From Gammaproteobacteria bacterium (lineage in GTDB: Bacteria > Pseudomonadota > Gammaproteobacteria > Arenicellales > Arenicellaceae), in the NCBI GenBank assembly GCA_013002025.1, contig JABDKW010000014.1, positions 101,841 to 165,840 of the forward strand: a stretch of DNA of 64,000 nt, read 5' to 3'. The stretch's first letter is position 1. Each line of letters starts with the position of its first letter. The notes beneath the pieces were generated by a model. It was given only the letters and a program-made list of their open reading frames with translations. It was not told the origin of the DNA and made no database searches. This document shows, piece by piece, positions 1-9,269 of the stretch. A program made the position numbers and the translations under genes.

Positions 1-9
1 CCAATGGTG

Positions 10-18
10 ACCTCCTTT
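10..18 (-). promoter_or_regulatory. Strong Shine-Dalgarno of a divergent gene running off the left edge
   Basis: On the minus strand these bases read AAAGGAGGT, a near-perfect anti-16S match. A TTG codon (positions 4-2) follows after 6 nt and an ATT codon (5-3) after 5 nt. This is what the start of a leftward gene would look like, with at most two codons inside the window. The product cannot be told. ATT is the known start codon of infC, but nothing else here supports infC. Confidence 0.4.
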
Positions 19-116
19 AATTGCTAATTGCTGGTTATCACTTCCACCTAACACCTTTCTAAGCCGTTCTTCAAAAAAACTCTACACCAACCGCTATATT
101 GCACGTAACCAAACCC

Positions 117-1919
117 ATGTCGCACGATATTTCTAAGATTCGCAATTTTTCGATAATTGCGCATATTGATCATGGCAAGTCGACATTGGCGGACAGATTT
201 ATTCACGTATGTGGCGGTCTGACTGACCGCGAAATGGAAGAGCAGGTGCTCGACTCTATGGATATAGAGCGTGAGCGCGGCATTACCATTAAAGCGCAGA
301 GCGTCGCGCTCAAATATCAGGCCAGTGATGGTGAAACCTATCATCTGAATATGATTGATACACCCGGCCATGTTGATTTTTCCTATGAGGTATCGCGTTC
401 CTTAACCGCCTGTGAGGGCGCATTGCTGGTGGTGGATGCTTCTCAAGGCGTCGAAGCCCAGACGGTGGCCAATTGCTACACGGCGGTAGACCTGGGGCTG
501 GAAGTGTTGCCGGTATTGAATAAGATCGACCTGCCGGCCGCTGACACTGACCGTGTCGCCGCAGAGATTGAAGATGTGGTGGGGATTGATTGTTCCGGGG
601 CGCTGCATGTGAGTGCCAAAAACGGTATCGGCATCGAGGCGCTGCTGGAGCAGATTGTAGCGGAGCTGCCGCCACCAACGGGCGACCCGCAGTTACCACT
701 ATCGGCACTGATCATGGATTCCTGGTTTGACAATTATCTGGGTACCGTGTCATTGATTCGCGTGGTGCAGGGCGCCATTCGCAAGGGCGACCGCATCAAG
801 ATGATGTCTACCGGAATCGATTACAATGTAGAGGACCTTGGAATTTTTACACCCAAGCGATCGCCCAAGCCAGAACTGTTAGCCGGCGAGGTTGGCTATT
901 TAATATCCGGTGTTAAAGATATTACCGGAGCACGGGTCGGTGACACGGTGACGCTGGCGAAGGGGGGTGTGGCAAAGCCTTTGGCGGGTTTTCAGGAGGT
1001 GCAACCAAGGGTGTTCGCCGGTTTGTACCCGATTAACCCGGCTGATTATGATTCCTTTCGCGATGCGCTCGGTAAACTCTGTTTGAATGACGCCTCGTTA
1101 AAGTATGAGCCGGAAGTATCAGATGCCTTGGGTTTAGGGTTCCGCTGCGGCTTTCTTGGCATGTTGCACATGGAAATTATTCAGGAACGCCTGGAGCGTG
1201 AGTATGATATGGATCTCATTACCACGGCGCCAACCGTGGTTTATGAAGTTGAAATGAAAAACGGTGAACTGCTCACCATCGACAATCCCTCGGCACTGCC
1301 GGACCTGTCCAAAATTGAACAAATCCGTGAACCGATCATCACCGCAAATATGCTGATGCCGGAAGAATACATCGGCGCGGTAATGACTTTATGCATCGAG
1401 AAGCGCGGCCAGCAGAAAAATATTCAATACCTCGGTCGCCAGGTCATGCTGCATTTTGAATTACCACTTAATGAAGTGGTAATGGACTTTTTTGATCGAT
1501 TAAAATCCGTCAGCCGAGGCTACGCCTCGCTGGATTACGAGATTAAGGAGTATCGCCCCAGTGATATGGTCAAGGTGGATGTATTAATTAATGGTGATGC
1601 TGTTGATCCGCTGGCTATTTTGGTGCATCGTGAGCAGTCGATTTATCGCGGCCGTGAATTGGTAAAGCGCATGCGCGAATTGATTCCGCGACAAATGTTT
1701 GATGTTGCTATCCAGGCGGCCATTGGTTCCAAGGTTATTGCGCGGGAAACTGTCAAGGCCTTGCGTAAGAACGTAACCGCCAAATGTTATGGTGGGGATA
1801 TAAGCCGTAAACGTAAACTGTTGGAAAAACAAAAAGAAGGCAAGAAACGAATGAAGCAGATAGGCTCAGTTGAAATACCGCAGGAAGCATTTTTGGCTGT
1901 TCTGAAGAAGGGCGATTAA
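117..1919 (+). CDS. lepA: Elongation factor 4 (LepA), ribosome back-translocating GTPase
   Basis: LepA is a translational GTPase related to EF-G that acts on the 70S ribosome and in late 30S assembly. The G1 motif AHIDHGKST is at residues 15-23, the G3 motif DTPGH at 81-85 and the G4 motif NKID at 135-138. The basic C-terminal LepA-specific tail ([17 protein letters not shown]) is present. The product is 600 aa, matching the usual ~599. I chose ATG 117 over the in-frame TTG at 99 because the protein then begins with the family-typical [19 protein letters not shown]. The gene is followed after 37 bp by lepB, the classic lepA-lepB pair. The N-terminal [13 protein letters not shown] leaves little room for another assignment. 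Confidence 0.97.
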   Translation: MSHDISKIRNFSIIAHIDHGKSTLADRFIHVCGGLTDREMEEQVLDSMDIERERGITIKAQSVALKYQASDGETYHLNMIDTPGHVDFSYEVSRSLTACEGALLVVDASQGVEAQTVANCYTAVDLGLEVLPVLNKIDLPAADTDRVAAEIEDVVGIDCSGALHVSAKNGIGIEALLEQIVAELPPPTGDPQLPLSALIMDSWFDNYLGTVSLIRVVQGAIRKGDRIKMMSTGIDYNVEDLGIFTPKRSPKPELLAGEVGYLISGVKDITGARVGDTVTLAKGGVAKPLAGFQEVQPRVFAGLYPINPADYDSFRDALGKLCLNDASLKYEPEVSDALGLGFRCGFLGMLHMEIIQERLEREYDMDLITTAPTVVYEVEMKNGELLTIDNPSALPDLSKIEQIREPIITANMLMPEEYIGAVMTLCIEKRGQQKNIQYLGRQVMLHFELPLNEVVMDFFDRLKSVSRGYASLDYEIKEYRPSDMVKVDVLINGDAVDPLAILVHREQSIYRGRELVKRMRELIPRQMFDVAIQAAIGSKVIARETVKALRKNVTAKCYGGDISRKRKLLEKQKEGKKRMKQIGSVEIPQEAFLAVLKKGD

Positions 1920-1956
1920 AACCTGCATCGGCATCGATTCGTGGAGATGAGTGGTA

Positions 1957-2775
1957 ATGTTTGAGATTATTTTGTTCAGCCTGGTAGCGCTGTGTGCGGC
2001 GATTATTTTGGCCTGCAAATATGTGGTGAAAGCGGTGCCGCAAGAAGGTGGTGAGTTAAGCTACCTTGCAGAGCACTCTGTTGAACCCTGGTATCTGGAC
2101 TACGCCAGGTCCTTTTTCCCCGTGTTATTAATTGTGTTTTTGTTGCGCGGATTTATTGCAGAGCCGTTTCGAATTCCGTCCGGGTCCATGCTGCCGACCC
2201 TGAAAGTCGGGGATTTTATTCTCGTTAATAAGTACGCCTACGGCGTGCGCTTACCTATTTTGCACAACAAAGTCCTGGATGTAGAGCAGCCAGCGCGCGG
2301 CGACATTATGGTATTCCGCTACCCGCGGGATAATCAGACGCATTACATTAAACGCGTGATTGGTTTGCCGGGTGACATTATCGAGTATCGCGACAAACAA
2401 CTGATTATTAATGGCGAGATCATGCCGCGCGACCCCGCGGGCAGTTACATTCCGTTTTCCGAGAAGGGACGCGAGCGCGAAAGTCTGCGTTTTACTCAGA
2501 CTGTGCGCACCGGTGGGCCGGAATCCGCACAGGTTAGATTTTCAATATTGCTGGATAATTTCCGCCGTGAACGACCATTGCAGATTCGGGTGCCCGAAGG
2601 TCACTACTTTATGATGGGCGACAACCGGGACAACAGTATGGACAGTCGCAGTTGGGGCTTTGTTCCCCACCAGAACATCGTTGGGAAGGCCTTTTTTGTG
2701 TGGTTTCACTGGAATAGTCACAGCGGTGGTGGCATCGACCTTTCCCGCATTGGCGCGCAAGTAACTGCGCATTGA
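1957..2775 (+). CDS. lepB: Signal peptidase I
   Basis: This inner-membrane serine protease removes signal peptides from Sec and Tat substrates on the periplasmic side. Two N-terminal hydrophobic segments (residues about 2-26 and 54-65) precede box B, PSGSMLPTL, with the catalytic Ser77. The general-base Lys132 lies in YIKRVIGLPGD. Box E, MGDNRDNSMDSRSWG, is near residue 225. The product is 272 aa, shorter than the E. coli enzyme (324) but normal for pseudomonads. ATG 1957 is preferred to GTG 1951 because GGAGA at 1943-1947 is then spaced 9 nt rather than 3. It lies downstream of lepA in the same orientation and is likely co-transcribed. Confidence 0.97.
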   Translation: MFEIILFSLVALCAAIILACKYVVKAVPQEGGELSYLAEHSVEPWYLDYARSFFPVLLIVFLLRGFIAEPFRIPSGSMLPTLKVGDFILVNKYAYGVRLPILHNKVLDVEQPARGDIMVFRYPRDNQTHYIKRVIGLPGDIIEYRDKQLIINGEIMPRDPAGSYIPFSEKGRERESLRFTQTVRTGGPESAQVRFSILLDNFRRERPLQIRVPEGHYFMMGDNRDNSMDSRSWGFVPHQNIVGKAFFVWFHWNSHSGGGIDLSRIGAQVTAH

Positions 2776-2907
2776 GGCTGGTTCCGCGCGCCTGATAGGC
2801 CAGTACAGCGAGCGTTATCGATTTCTCGTTAATACCAAAAATAGTGTAAGGTTATACGTGCTAACTACGACGTCTGGCTAAATGAAAAGATTCTGGGTAT
2901 CAATAAG

Positions 2908-3312
2908 ATGCGTAACATAAAACAAAACTCCTTCGCCTCGATCCATCGGCAGCGCGGCTGGACGTTCTGGAGCCTTAGCTTCGTTGGTGGCGTGGTCATA
3001 CTGTTTGCTTATATTGGGATGCAATTGGTGCCGGTCTATATTGCCAACAACAATATAATTAATGCGATGGAGCGCAGCATGGATGATGCCGACCTGAGAA
3101 AAATTGGCCGTGCCTTTATTATCCGCAAAATGAAAGCGCAGCTATATTTGGATGGCACTTACGATATTTTGGATTATAAAAAGGAATTGAGGGTGCGCCG
3201 CTCGAAAACCAAAATGATTCTTGAGACCAAATATGAACGCGAGGTGCCTCTGTTCTTCAATGTCGCTTTAATAGTGCGGTTTGACAATAATGTCGAGCGC
3301 AATCTGAATTAA
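2908..3312 (+). CDS. DUF4845 inner-membrane protein
   Basis: This is a 134-aa protein with one N-terminal transmembrane segment (about residues 20-42, WTFWSLSFVGGVVILFAYIG). A mixed charged domain follows that should face the periplasm. It matches the DUF4845 family, whose members typically sit between lepB and rnc in gammaproteobacteria, exactly as here. No function is established. The position and topology fit a small accessory of the membrane or of signal peptidase, but that is inference. A 132-bp gap separates it from lepB and no strong ribosome binding site is visible before the ATG. Confidence 0.8.
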   Translation: MRNIKQNSFASIHRQRGWTFWSLSFVGGVVILFAYIGMQLVPVYIANNNIINAMERSMDDADLRKIGRAFIIRKMKAQLYLDGTYDILDYKKELRVRRSKTKMILETKYEREVPLFFNVALIVRFDNNVERNLN

Positions 3313-3409
3313 CTCTGGTTGCCACTTCTGGCCGTCACATACAGGTGCTTGCCGACGCTGGTGCCCATCAATGTAAGACAGTCGCACACCTATACCTGGA
3401 AAAATTTTG

Positions 3410-4111
3410 ATGCTTGATAAACAGGCCAAGCTCGGTCGCACCATAGGTTACGACTTTTCTGATGAGGCGCTGCTCGACCGCGCCCTGACTCATCGCAGTA
3501 AGGGCGCAAAAAACTATGAGCGTCTGGAGTTTTTGGGTGACAGCATTCTTGGTTTCGTGGTCGCTGAGTGGTTGTATCAATCCTACCCCGAATTAAGCGA
3601 GGGCAAACTAAGCCGGATGCGCGCCAGTCTGGTGCGCAAAGAAACGCTGGCGCTCGTTGCGCGTGAGTTAGATCTGTCTAACCATCTGCGACTGGGCGAA
3701 GGTGAACTTAAAAGTGGTGGGTTTAATCGGGACTCTATCCTCAGCGATGTGGTGGAAAGTCTGATCGGAGCTATGTATCTGGATGGTGGATTGTCGCCGA
3801 CGCGAGAATTTATTTTGCACCGCTGGCAGCCGCATTTCGATGCCATCGAGCAGACTAAAAGTTTTAAAGACCCTAAAAGCCGATTGCAGGAAACTATGCA
3901 AAAACAAAGTCTCAGTTTGCCGGAGTATGAGATTGTCGCGACCAGCGGTGAGCAACACGAGCAGATATTTACCGTGCGATGTGCACTCGCTGACCTCGGC
4001 TTACAGGAATTGGCCACGGCCGGCTCACGCCGCGCCGCTGAGCAAGCGGCGGCAGAGAGCCTGCTGAGTAAACTGCCTGACCACTATGGCAAGAGCGGTA
4101 AATCTCGATGA
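3410..4111 (+). CDS. rnc: Ribonuclease III
   Basis: RNase III is a double-strand-specific endoribonuclease that processes rRNA precursors, some mRNAs and antisense duplexes. The signature ERLEFLGDS starts at residue 37, giving the metal ligands Glu40 and Asp44. The second acidic pair lies in SDVVES (Asp113, Glu116). A C-terminal double-stranded RNA-binding domain follows from about residue 155 and ends with the helix GSRRAAEQAAAESLL. The product is 233 aa, against about 226 in E. coli. ATG 3410 is chosen over TTG 3407. The stop overlaps the era start (ATGA), so the two are translationally coupled, as in most proteobacteria. Confidence 0.97.
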   Translation: MLDKQAKLGRTIGYDFSDEALLDRALTHRSKGAKNYERLEFLGDSILGFVVAEWLYQSYPELSEGKLSRMRASLVRKETLALVARELDLSNHLRLGEGELKSGGFNRDSILSDVVESLIGAMYLDGGLSPTREFILHRWQPHFDAIEQTKSFKDPKSRLQETMQKQSLSLPEYEIVATSGEQHEQIFTVRCALADLGLQELATAGSRRAAEQAAAESLLSKLPDHYGKSGKSR

Positions 4112-5046
4112 GCGATGTTGAATTTAAGTTTGGTTTTGTCACGGTAATCGGGAAACCCAATGTCGGTAAGTCGACTCTGATAAATCGGGTGATCGGGCAA
4201 AAAATAAGTATTACGTCGCATCGACCGCAAACCACCCGTCATAGAATTCTGGGGATTCATTCAGAGGCTAACAGCCAGATGGTGTTTGTCGATACACCCG
4301 GAATTCACTCGCTGCGTAAGAAGTCCAATCGGCGAGCCATTAATAAGGTGATTAATAAGACTGCCATTGGCAGCATTGAGGGCGTTGACGTTGTATGTTT
4401 GATGATCACTGCGCATGGCTGGTCCGAAGCCGACCTGCATGTGCTGAGTGCTCTTAAAAGTGCGGTTGGCGAGCGTAGGAGTCCAGTCATCTTGCTTATT
4501 AACAAGATTGATCAATTGAATTCCGTGAATGATGTATTGCCCTTGATTGCGGAATCCTCTGGGCTCTACGAATTTTCTGAAATCGTACCGATCACCGCGA
4601 CAGCCGCCAAGGCCGATGAGCATGTCTCGCACCTGTTAGATGTATTGCGCGAATATTTGCCGGCCCAGCCAGCGGGCTTCGACGAGGATCAGATCACTGA
4701 TCGTAGCTTTCGCTTTCTGGTGAGCGAGTTGATCCGAGAACAATTATTTCGGCGGTTGGGCGACGAATTACCCTATGCGACGGCAGTTGAAGTCAGTCAA
4801 TTTAAGCAGGAATCGGCGGGTTACCACATAAGTGCCGATATCTGGGTGGAAAAGGACAGCCACAAAGCCATGGTGATAGGCAAGGGCGGTGAGGCATTGA
4901 AGAAAATTGGTTCGGCCGCGCGCAAGAACTGCGAAGCCCTGTTGGAACAGAAAGTGTATATGGAGTTGTGGGTCAAGGTGCGCAGTGGTTGGTCTGACAA
5001 TGCCAGGGATCTTTATAGTCTGGGATACGACGAAGATTTGAGTTGA
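4108..5046 (+). CDS. era: GTPase Era
   Basis: Era is an essential GTPase that binds the 3' end of 16S rRNA through a KH domain and acts in 30S maturation. G1 is GKPNVGKS (residues 15-22), the effector region has the THRxxTTRHRILGI pattern, G3 is DTPGIH and G4 is NKID. The C-terminal KH domain contains VIGKGGEALKKIG. The product is 312 aa, slightly longer than the E. coli protein (301). It is coupled to rnc by a 4-bp overlap, and recO starts 8 bp downstream. Confidence 0.97.
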   Translation: MSDVEFKFGFVTVIGKPNVGKSTLINRVIGQKISITSHRPQTTRHRILGIHSEANSQMVFVDTPGIHSLRKKSNRRAINKVINKTAIGSIEGVDVVCLMITAHGWSEADLHVLSALKSAVGERRSPVILLINKIDQLNSVNDVLPLIAESSGLYEFSEIVPITATAAKADEHVSHLLDVLREYLPAQPAGFDEDQITDRSFRFLVSELIREQLFRRLGDELPYATAVEVSQFKQESAGYHISADIWVEKDSHKAMVIGKGGEALKKIGSAARKNCEALLEQKVYMELWVKVRSGWSDNARDLYSLGYDEDLS

Positions 5047-5053
5047 GCGCACT

Positions 5054-5803
5054 GTGAGGGTTCACCAGCAACCGGCCTATGTGCTGCTCAATCGTCCCTA
5101 TAGTGAAAGCAGTTTTATCGTTGAAGTATTCAGCCGGGACTACGGTCGTCTGGCATTGATGGCCAAGGGGGCTCGACGCCTTAAGTCCAGGTACAAAGGT
5201 GTATTGCAACCCTTTCAACCGACCTTGATAAGTTGGACTGGGAAGGGTGAATTACCCACCCTGACCTCGGCCGAAGTTGACCTGACTCACTATCGCTTTA
5301 ATTTGCATGAGCTGCGCGGCGACGCGTTAGTGTGCGGATTTTATGTCAACGAACTGCTGGTCAATTTACTGCACCGCCACGACCCGCACGCGGCGCTGTT
5401 TGATCAATACCGACAAACAATATCGAGGCTGGCAAATGATCAACATGAGGGACATGAAGCAGACCTGTACGGTCGTTGTTTGCGTGAATTTGAGACCCGC
5501 ATTATCAAAGAAGCCGGCTATGCGGTGAACTTTGAATTCGAATCTGATGGGAAAACGCCGATTCACGCAGACCGCGTATATCTGTTCACACCCGGCGCAG
5601 GTTTTAGCGCCGCCAGCGGAGCACCGGCCAACGCCATCTCTGGCCGTATCATTCGCGCGGCGCACGGCGACGCTGCAGATCAGACCCCCCTGAATGCCAG
5701 CGAGCTGTCGCAGAGCAAACACCTGATGCGTGATATATTAAATCAAACACTGGGTTACAAAGCAGTTACCAGCCGCGAACTGTTTTTTCCACGCCAACGA
5801 TAG
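5054..5803 (+). CDS. recO: DNA repair protein RecO
   Basis: RecO loads RecA onto SSB-coated single-stranded DNA together with RecR, which is also in this window (31586). The N-terminal OB fold is recognisable from AYVLLNRPYSESSFIVEVFSRDYG, followed by the all-helical RecO C domain. The zinc-finger cysteines of some RecO proteins are not seen, which is usual in gammaproteobacteria. The product is 249 aa. The start is GTG, since no ATG lies near. It is tightly linked to era (8 bp) and pdxJ (11 bp), consistent with one transcript from rnc to pdxJ. Confidence 0.95.
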   Translation: MRVHQQPAYVLLNRPYSESSFIVEVFSRDYGRLALMAKGARRLKSRYKGVLQPFQPTLISWTGKGELPTLTSAEVDLTHYRFNLHELRGDALVCGFYVNELLVNLLHRHDPHAALFDQYRQTISRLANDQHEGHEADLYGRCLREFETRIIKEAGYAVNFEFESDGKTPIHADRVYLFTPGAGFSAASGAPANAISGRIIRAAHGDAADQTPLNASELSQSKHLMRDILNQTLGYKAVTSRELFFPRQR

Positions 5804-5814
5804 CCACCGGAATC

Positions 5815-6588
5815 ATGAGCGATCATCAACCAATCCAATTGGGCGTTAATGTCGACCACGTTGCCACCCTGCGTCAGGCACGCGGGGTAAGTTACCCTGA
5901 TCCTTTGCAGGCTGCCGATATTGCGCGCCTGGGTGGAGCGGATAGCGTTACCGTGCATCTGCGGGAAGATCGACGACATATTCAGGACCATGACGTGTAT
6001 CGAATTCGCCAGCAGGTGAAGCTGCCCATGAATCTGGAAATGGCCGCCACCACAGAGATGTTGGAGATTGCGTTACAAGTCGCGCCCGCGGAATGTTGTC
6101 TGGTCCCCGAAAAACGCGCCGAATTGACCACCGAGGGTGGGCTGGATGTGGTTGCCCAGCAAGCCGTACTGGTTGAGTTTATTGGTGAACTGCGCGCCGC
6201 GGGTATCCGGGTGTCTTTGTTTATTGACCCGGATGCGGCGCAAATTGAAGCCAGCCATGCCATAGGTGCGGATATTGTTGAATTGCACACAGGCTGCTAT
6301 GCCGAGTGTGGTATAGAGCCGCCTGAACAGTTGACCATCGAATTTAATCGCCTACGCGACGGTGCCCGCGTTGCGCATGCGCTGGGTCTGCAGGTGAACG
6401 CCGGCCATGGATTGCATTACCAGAATGTGGCGGCCATTGCCGCGTTGCCAGAGATAGTCTGTTTAAATATTGGCCATTCAATCGTCAGCCGCGCGGTACT
6501 AACTGGCTTTCACGAGGCGGTGTTTACAATGAAAAAAGAAATGATTGATGCGCGCCTTACCGCGGAGGCGCTTTCCGCATCCGAGTAG
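5815..6588 (+). CDS. pdxJ: Pyridoxine 5'-phosphate synthase
   Basis: PdxJ condenses 1-deoxyxylulose 5-phosphate with 3-amino-2-oxopropyl phosphate to pyridoxine 5'-phosphate, the last ring-forming step of DXP-dependent vitamin B6 synthesis. It is a TIM-barrel protein of 257 aa. It starts with LGVNVDHVATLRQARG and has the substrate-binding VTVHLREDRRHI and the phosphate-loop NAGHGLHYQN and LNIGHSIV motifs. It is the last gene of the rnc-era-recO-pdxJ run. It converges with the lytic transglycosylase gene across a 64-bp gap. Confidence 0.97.
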   Translation: MSDHQPIQLGVNVDHVATLRQARGVSYPDPLQAADIARLGGADSVTVHLREDRRHIQDHDVYRIRQQVKLPMNLEMAATTEMLEIALQVAPAECCLVPEKRAELTTEGGLDVVAQQAVLVEFIGELRAAGIRVSLFIDPDAAQIEASHAIGADIVELHTGCYAECGIEPPEQLTIEFNRLRDGARVAHALGLQVNAGHGLHYQNVAAIAALPEIVCLNIGHSIVSRAVLTGFHEAVFTMKKEMIDARLTAEALSASE

Positions 6589-6652
6589 CGTAGCGCCTGC
6601 CTGGCGGGGCGCCCAAGTAGTGCCGTTTTGTCCCGTAACTTGTTAAAGCCGA

Positions 6653-7330
6653 TTAAATTTCCTTGCTGTAGAGGCGATACAACTTCATCACTTTTTTAAT
6701 ATAGGATTCGGTTTCATCATAAGGGGGCACACCATCGTACTTGCTGACCGCCCCCTCACCGGCATTGTAGGCCGCCAAAGATAGGGTCTTGTCTTTGTTA
6801 TAGCGATCCATCAGGTCACGAACATGCTGCACGCCGGCTTCTATGTTGCGCTGGGGGTTAAACTGATCCTGACGCAATTGATAGTTGGCCGCGGTGGCCG
6901 GCATCAATTGCATTAAGCCCATGGCCCCGGCATGTGACACGGCGTAGCGATCAAAGGCGGATTCAACATGAATCATGGCCTTGATAAATGATGGCTCCAG
7001 ATCATATTTCAGCGACAGGTTAACGATCAGGGCATCGTATTGTGACTTTATCGGAGTTGCGTGATAGGGTGCGTTTTGGGTGGCGCCTGAACGATACGGC
7101 TTGGTGGAATAACTGTTCTTCAACCGATAACCTTTTTTACGGTACCTGATGTCGGTGATAAGTTTGCTGCCGTCCGGCAATTCATACACGTAGACTCGCG
7201 CCGCAGCGGAATTTATCACCGCTGGGTTGAATTGCAGGCCGAGCAACAGCGCGACAGTGGTCAAGCAGTTGATTGACAATGCTCTCAAGGAGTGCGGTAG
7301 TTTCCGAAGTAATGGGGCGAATTGTTTCAC
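6653..7330 (-). CDS. Secreted lytic transglycosylase (SLT domain, GH23)
   Basis: The predicted enzyme cleaves the MurNAc-GlcNAc bond of peptidoglycan, leaving 1,6-anhydroMurNAc ends. It has an N-terminal signal peptide or anchor (about residues 16-44, ending SAAA). A short region RVYVYELPDGSKLITD follows, resembling the small DUF4124 domain found before SLT domains. The SLT domain starts at about residue 100. The catalytic Glu123 lies in HVESAFD, followed by GLMQLMPATA and AAYNAGEGAV. The product is 225 aa, among the smaller family members. The start is GTG, and no ATG is available before the catalytic domain. It is transcribed alone, against pdxJ. Confidence 0.88.
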   Translation of the reverse strand: MKQFAPLLRKLPHSLRALSINCLTTVALLLGLQFNPAVINSAAARVYVYELPDGSKLITDIRYRKKGYRLKNSYSTKPYRSGATQNAPYHATPIKSQYDALIVNLSLKYDLEPSFIKAMIHVESAFDRYAVSHAGAMGLMQLMPATAANYQLRQDQFNPQRNIEAGVQHVRDLMDRYNKDKTLSLAAYNAGEGAVSKYDGVPPYDETESYIKKVMKLYRLYSKEI

Positions 7331-7398
7331 GGTCTTGATAGGCAGTGCGTCACTCTTAAGGCTAAACTCAAAATGTCTTGGCTCTAGAATTCAGATTT

Positions 7399-7465
7399 TA
7401 ACCTATTTTCAAGCCAAGTTTGAAAAATTACTGTAAAATTCAATGCTAACCCTTTGAATAGGTTA
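7399..7465. repeat. 9-bp inverted repeat between the lytic transglycosylase and yajQ genes
   Basis: TAACCTATT at 7399-7407 is the reverse complement of AATAGGTTA at 7457-7465. The arms sit in the AT-rich divergent intergenic region, 31 bp before the yajQ start codon. They could be an operator for either gene, or chance in an AT-rich spacer. Confidence 0.35.
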
Positions 7466-7495
7466 GATTAAAAACCATATTTGTTGTAATTAATT

Positions 7496-7981
7496 ATGCC
7501 ATCATTTGACGTAGTCTCCGAAATTGATAAACCGGAATTAAGTAACTCCGTACATCAAGCCAATAAAGAATTAAGCACCCGATTTGACTTTAAAGGCTCT
7601 GACGCGCGCGTGGAGCAAGGCGAAAAACAGCTTACGGTGTACGCCGATAACGACTTTCAGGTCAAACAGGCGGTCGATATTTTATGCGGTAAGCTGGCTA
7701 AACGAGGTATTGACCTGGCTTGCCTGAACTACCGTGAGATTGAAGAAATCGGCGGCGGCAAAGCGCGACAGGTCATTGAATTACAAGAAGGCATTAACTC
7801 GGAATTAGGCCGCAAGTTAGTGCAGCAGATTAAACAGCAAAAGCTCAAAGTACAAACGGCTATCCAGGGTGAACAATTGCGGGTTAGCGGTAAAAAACGT
7901 GATGACCTGCAAGCTGTTATGGCGTTTCTGCGCGAGTCTGACTCTGGCATACCATTGCAATTTAATAATTTTCGGGATTAA
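7496..7981 (+). CDS. yajQ: YajQ-family nucleotide-binding protein (DUF520)
   Basis: Proteins of this family bind nucleotides. In Xanthomonas a member is a cyclic-di-GMP effector, and in phage-infected Pseudomonas a member stimulates phage transcription. The sequence begins with the family start MPSFDVVSEID and contains STRFDFKGSDA, typical of two ferredoxin-like folds. It ends with the characteristic PLQFNNFRD. The product is 161 aa, the standard length. It stands alone between a divergent peptidoglycan enzyme and a DsbC-like gene, so the context gives no functional hint. Confidence 0.93.
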   Translation: MPSFDVVSEIDKPELSNSVHQANKELSTRFDFKGSDARVEQGEKQLTVYADNDFQVKQAVDILCGKLAKRGIDLACLNYREIEEIGGGKARQVIELQEGINSELGRKLVQQIKQQKLKVQTAIQGEQLRVSGKKRDDLQAVMAFLRESDSGIPLQFNNFRD

Positions 7982-8056
7982 CCCCTCAACTTCTGCGAGA
8001 CTCGCCGTGATCGACATCGACCCATCAGCACAGCACTTCACCACGAGACCTAAATC

Positions 8057-8830
8057 ATGACAAAACACCTATCATTTACACTGCTCTTCGCAATCACAGT
8101 TGCCTATGCGCTGGTGATCGGTCTGGGTGACGCGCCAACAGCGGCGATGGCGGCGAGTAGTAAAGAGGCTTCAGACGATATTCGGCGGGTGCGGACCGAG
8201 TTGCAAAAGATGATCCCCTCTGCTGACTACGCGGAAATTGTTGCCACTGCGGCCGACGGCGTCTACCGGATTGATTTGGAGGGCAGCTATGCCTTTGTCT
8301 ATGTTGACGGAGACTATGTTTTATTCGGTGATCTATACGACACCGCCCGCAAAATCAATATCGGCGATCAGGCCCGCAATGCCAGAATGGTGGAAGTGAT
8401 CAATGCAGTGCCAACCACCAAGATGATTACCTTCGCGCCGCAAAAAACCGAGCGCTATATTACGGTGTTCACCGACATTGATTGTGGTTACTGTCGCAAG
8501 TTACACAATGAAGTTGCGCAGCTCAATGAGGCGGGAATAGAAGTGAGATATCTGGCGTTTCCGCGCTCCGGAATCGGCAATGCAAGCTATAACAAGTATG
8601 TGTCTGTCTGGTGCAGTGATGATCAGCAGAGCGCGATGACTGCGGCTAAGGCCGGCCAGTCACCGGCACCATTGAGCTGCGAAAACCCCATCGCGGAATC
8701 GTATAAGCTCGGCCAACGGGTCGGGGTAACTGGTACACCTACCATTATCTTTGATGATGGTACTGTGGTGCCAGGTTATCAGCCAGCGAAATTATTGATC
8801 GAGCAGTTAGGTTTGGCGGACAAGTCTTAG
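8057..8830 (+). CDS. dsbC: Periplasmic disulfide isomerase DsbC
   Basis: DsbC shuffles wrong disulfides in exported proteins and is kept reduced by DsbD. A signal peptide of about 34 residues ends at TAAMA-AS. The N-terminal dimerisation domain covers about residues 40-110. The thioredoxin fold then carries the active site CGYC at residues 143-146 in FTDIDCGYCRKLH. The cis-proline loop is GVTGTPTIIFDDG. A second cysteine pair (VWCSD and LSCENP) matches the structural disulfide of DsbC. The product is 257 aa. Its usual neighbours xerD and hom are absent here. It converges with fdxA. Confidence 0.92.
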   Translation: MTKHLSFTLLFAITVAYALVIGLGDAPTAAMAASSKEASDDIRRVRTELQKMIPSADYAEIVATAADGVYRIDLEGSYAFVYVDGDYVLFGDLYDTARKINIGDQARNARMVEVINAVPTTKMITFAPQKTERYITVFTDIDCGYCRKLHNEVAQLNEAGIEVRYLAFPRSGIGNASYNKYVSVWCSDDQQSAMTAAKAGQSPAPLSCENPIAESYKLGQRVGVTGTPTIIFDDGTVVPGYQPAKLLIEQLGLADKS

Positions 8831-8850
8831 CGTTCTGCTTAGCGCTTTAC

Positions 8851-9174
8851 TCAGCGTTCCAGAAGCGCCAACTTGTTCTCTTTATCGACCCATTCGTCCG
8901 CGTCGTCGGGCGCGGGTTTCTTCTCGGCGATGACCGGCCAGATGGCCGACAATTCCGCATTTAACTCCACGTAATGCTCTTCGTGTGGCTCTAAATCATC
9001 ATCCGCCACGATGGCGTTGACCGGGCACTCGGGTTCGCAAAGGCTGCAATCAATGCATTCTTCAGGGTCGATGACCAGATAATTCGGCCCCTCGTGAAAA
9101 CAATCAACCGGGCACACTTCCACACAGTCGGTGTATTTGCACTTGATGCATTCTTCTTTAACAACGTAAGTCAT
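8851..9174 (-). CDS. fdxA: Seven-iron ferredoxin FdxA ([3Fe-4S][4Fe-4S])
   Basis: This is a small acidic electron carrier of 107 aa. Cys9, Cys12, Cys17, Cys21 and Cys25 followed by Cys40, Cys43, Cys46 and Cys50 give the arrangement of Azotobacter ferredoxin I, where the first cluster is 3Fe and the second 4Fe. The C-terminal tail beyond residue 60 is the extension typical of this group. It lies just downstream of mutS on the same strand, a pairing known from Pseudomonas and relatives. The electron partner cannot be told from the sequence. Confidence 0.95.
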   Translation of the reverse strand: MTYVVKEECIKCKYTDCVEVCPVDCFHEGPNYLVIDPEECIDCSLCEPECPVNAIVADDDLEPHEEHYVELNAELSAIWPVIAEKKPAPDDADEWVDKENKLALLER

Positions 9175-9269
9175 GGTAGTTGGCGTAGGTTATCTGGTTC
9201 AGGCCGGATTTCGCAAAGCGCGTATTTTATGTGCAGCGCCCGGCGAAAGCAACGCTGTCGCGCGCAGGC

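Noticed and set aside
310..733. Minus-strand open frames opposite lepA
   Set aside because: The + strand frame is a full, conserved LepA; these are coding-strand shadows.
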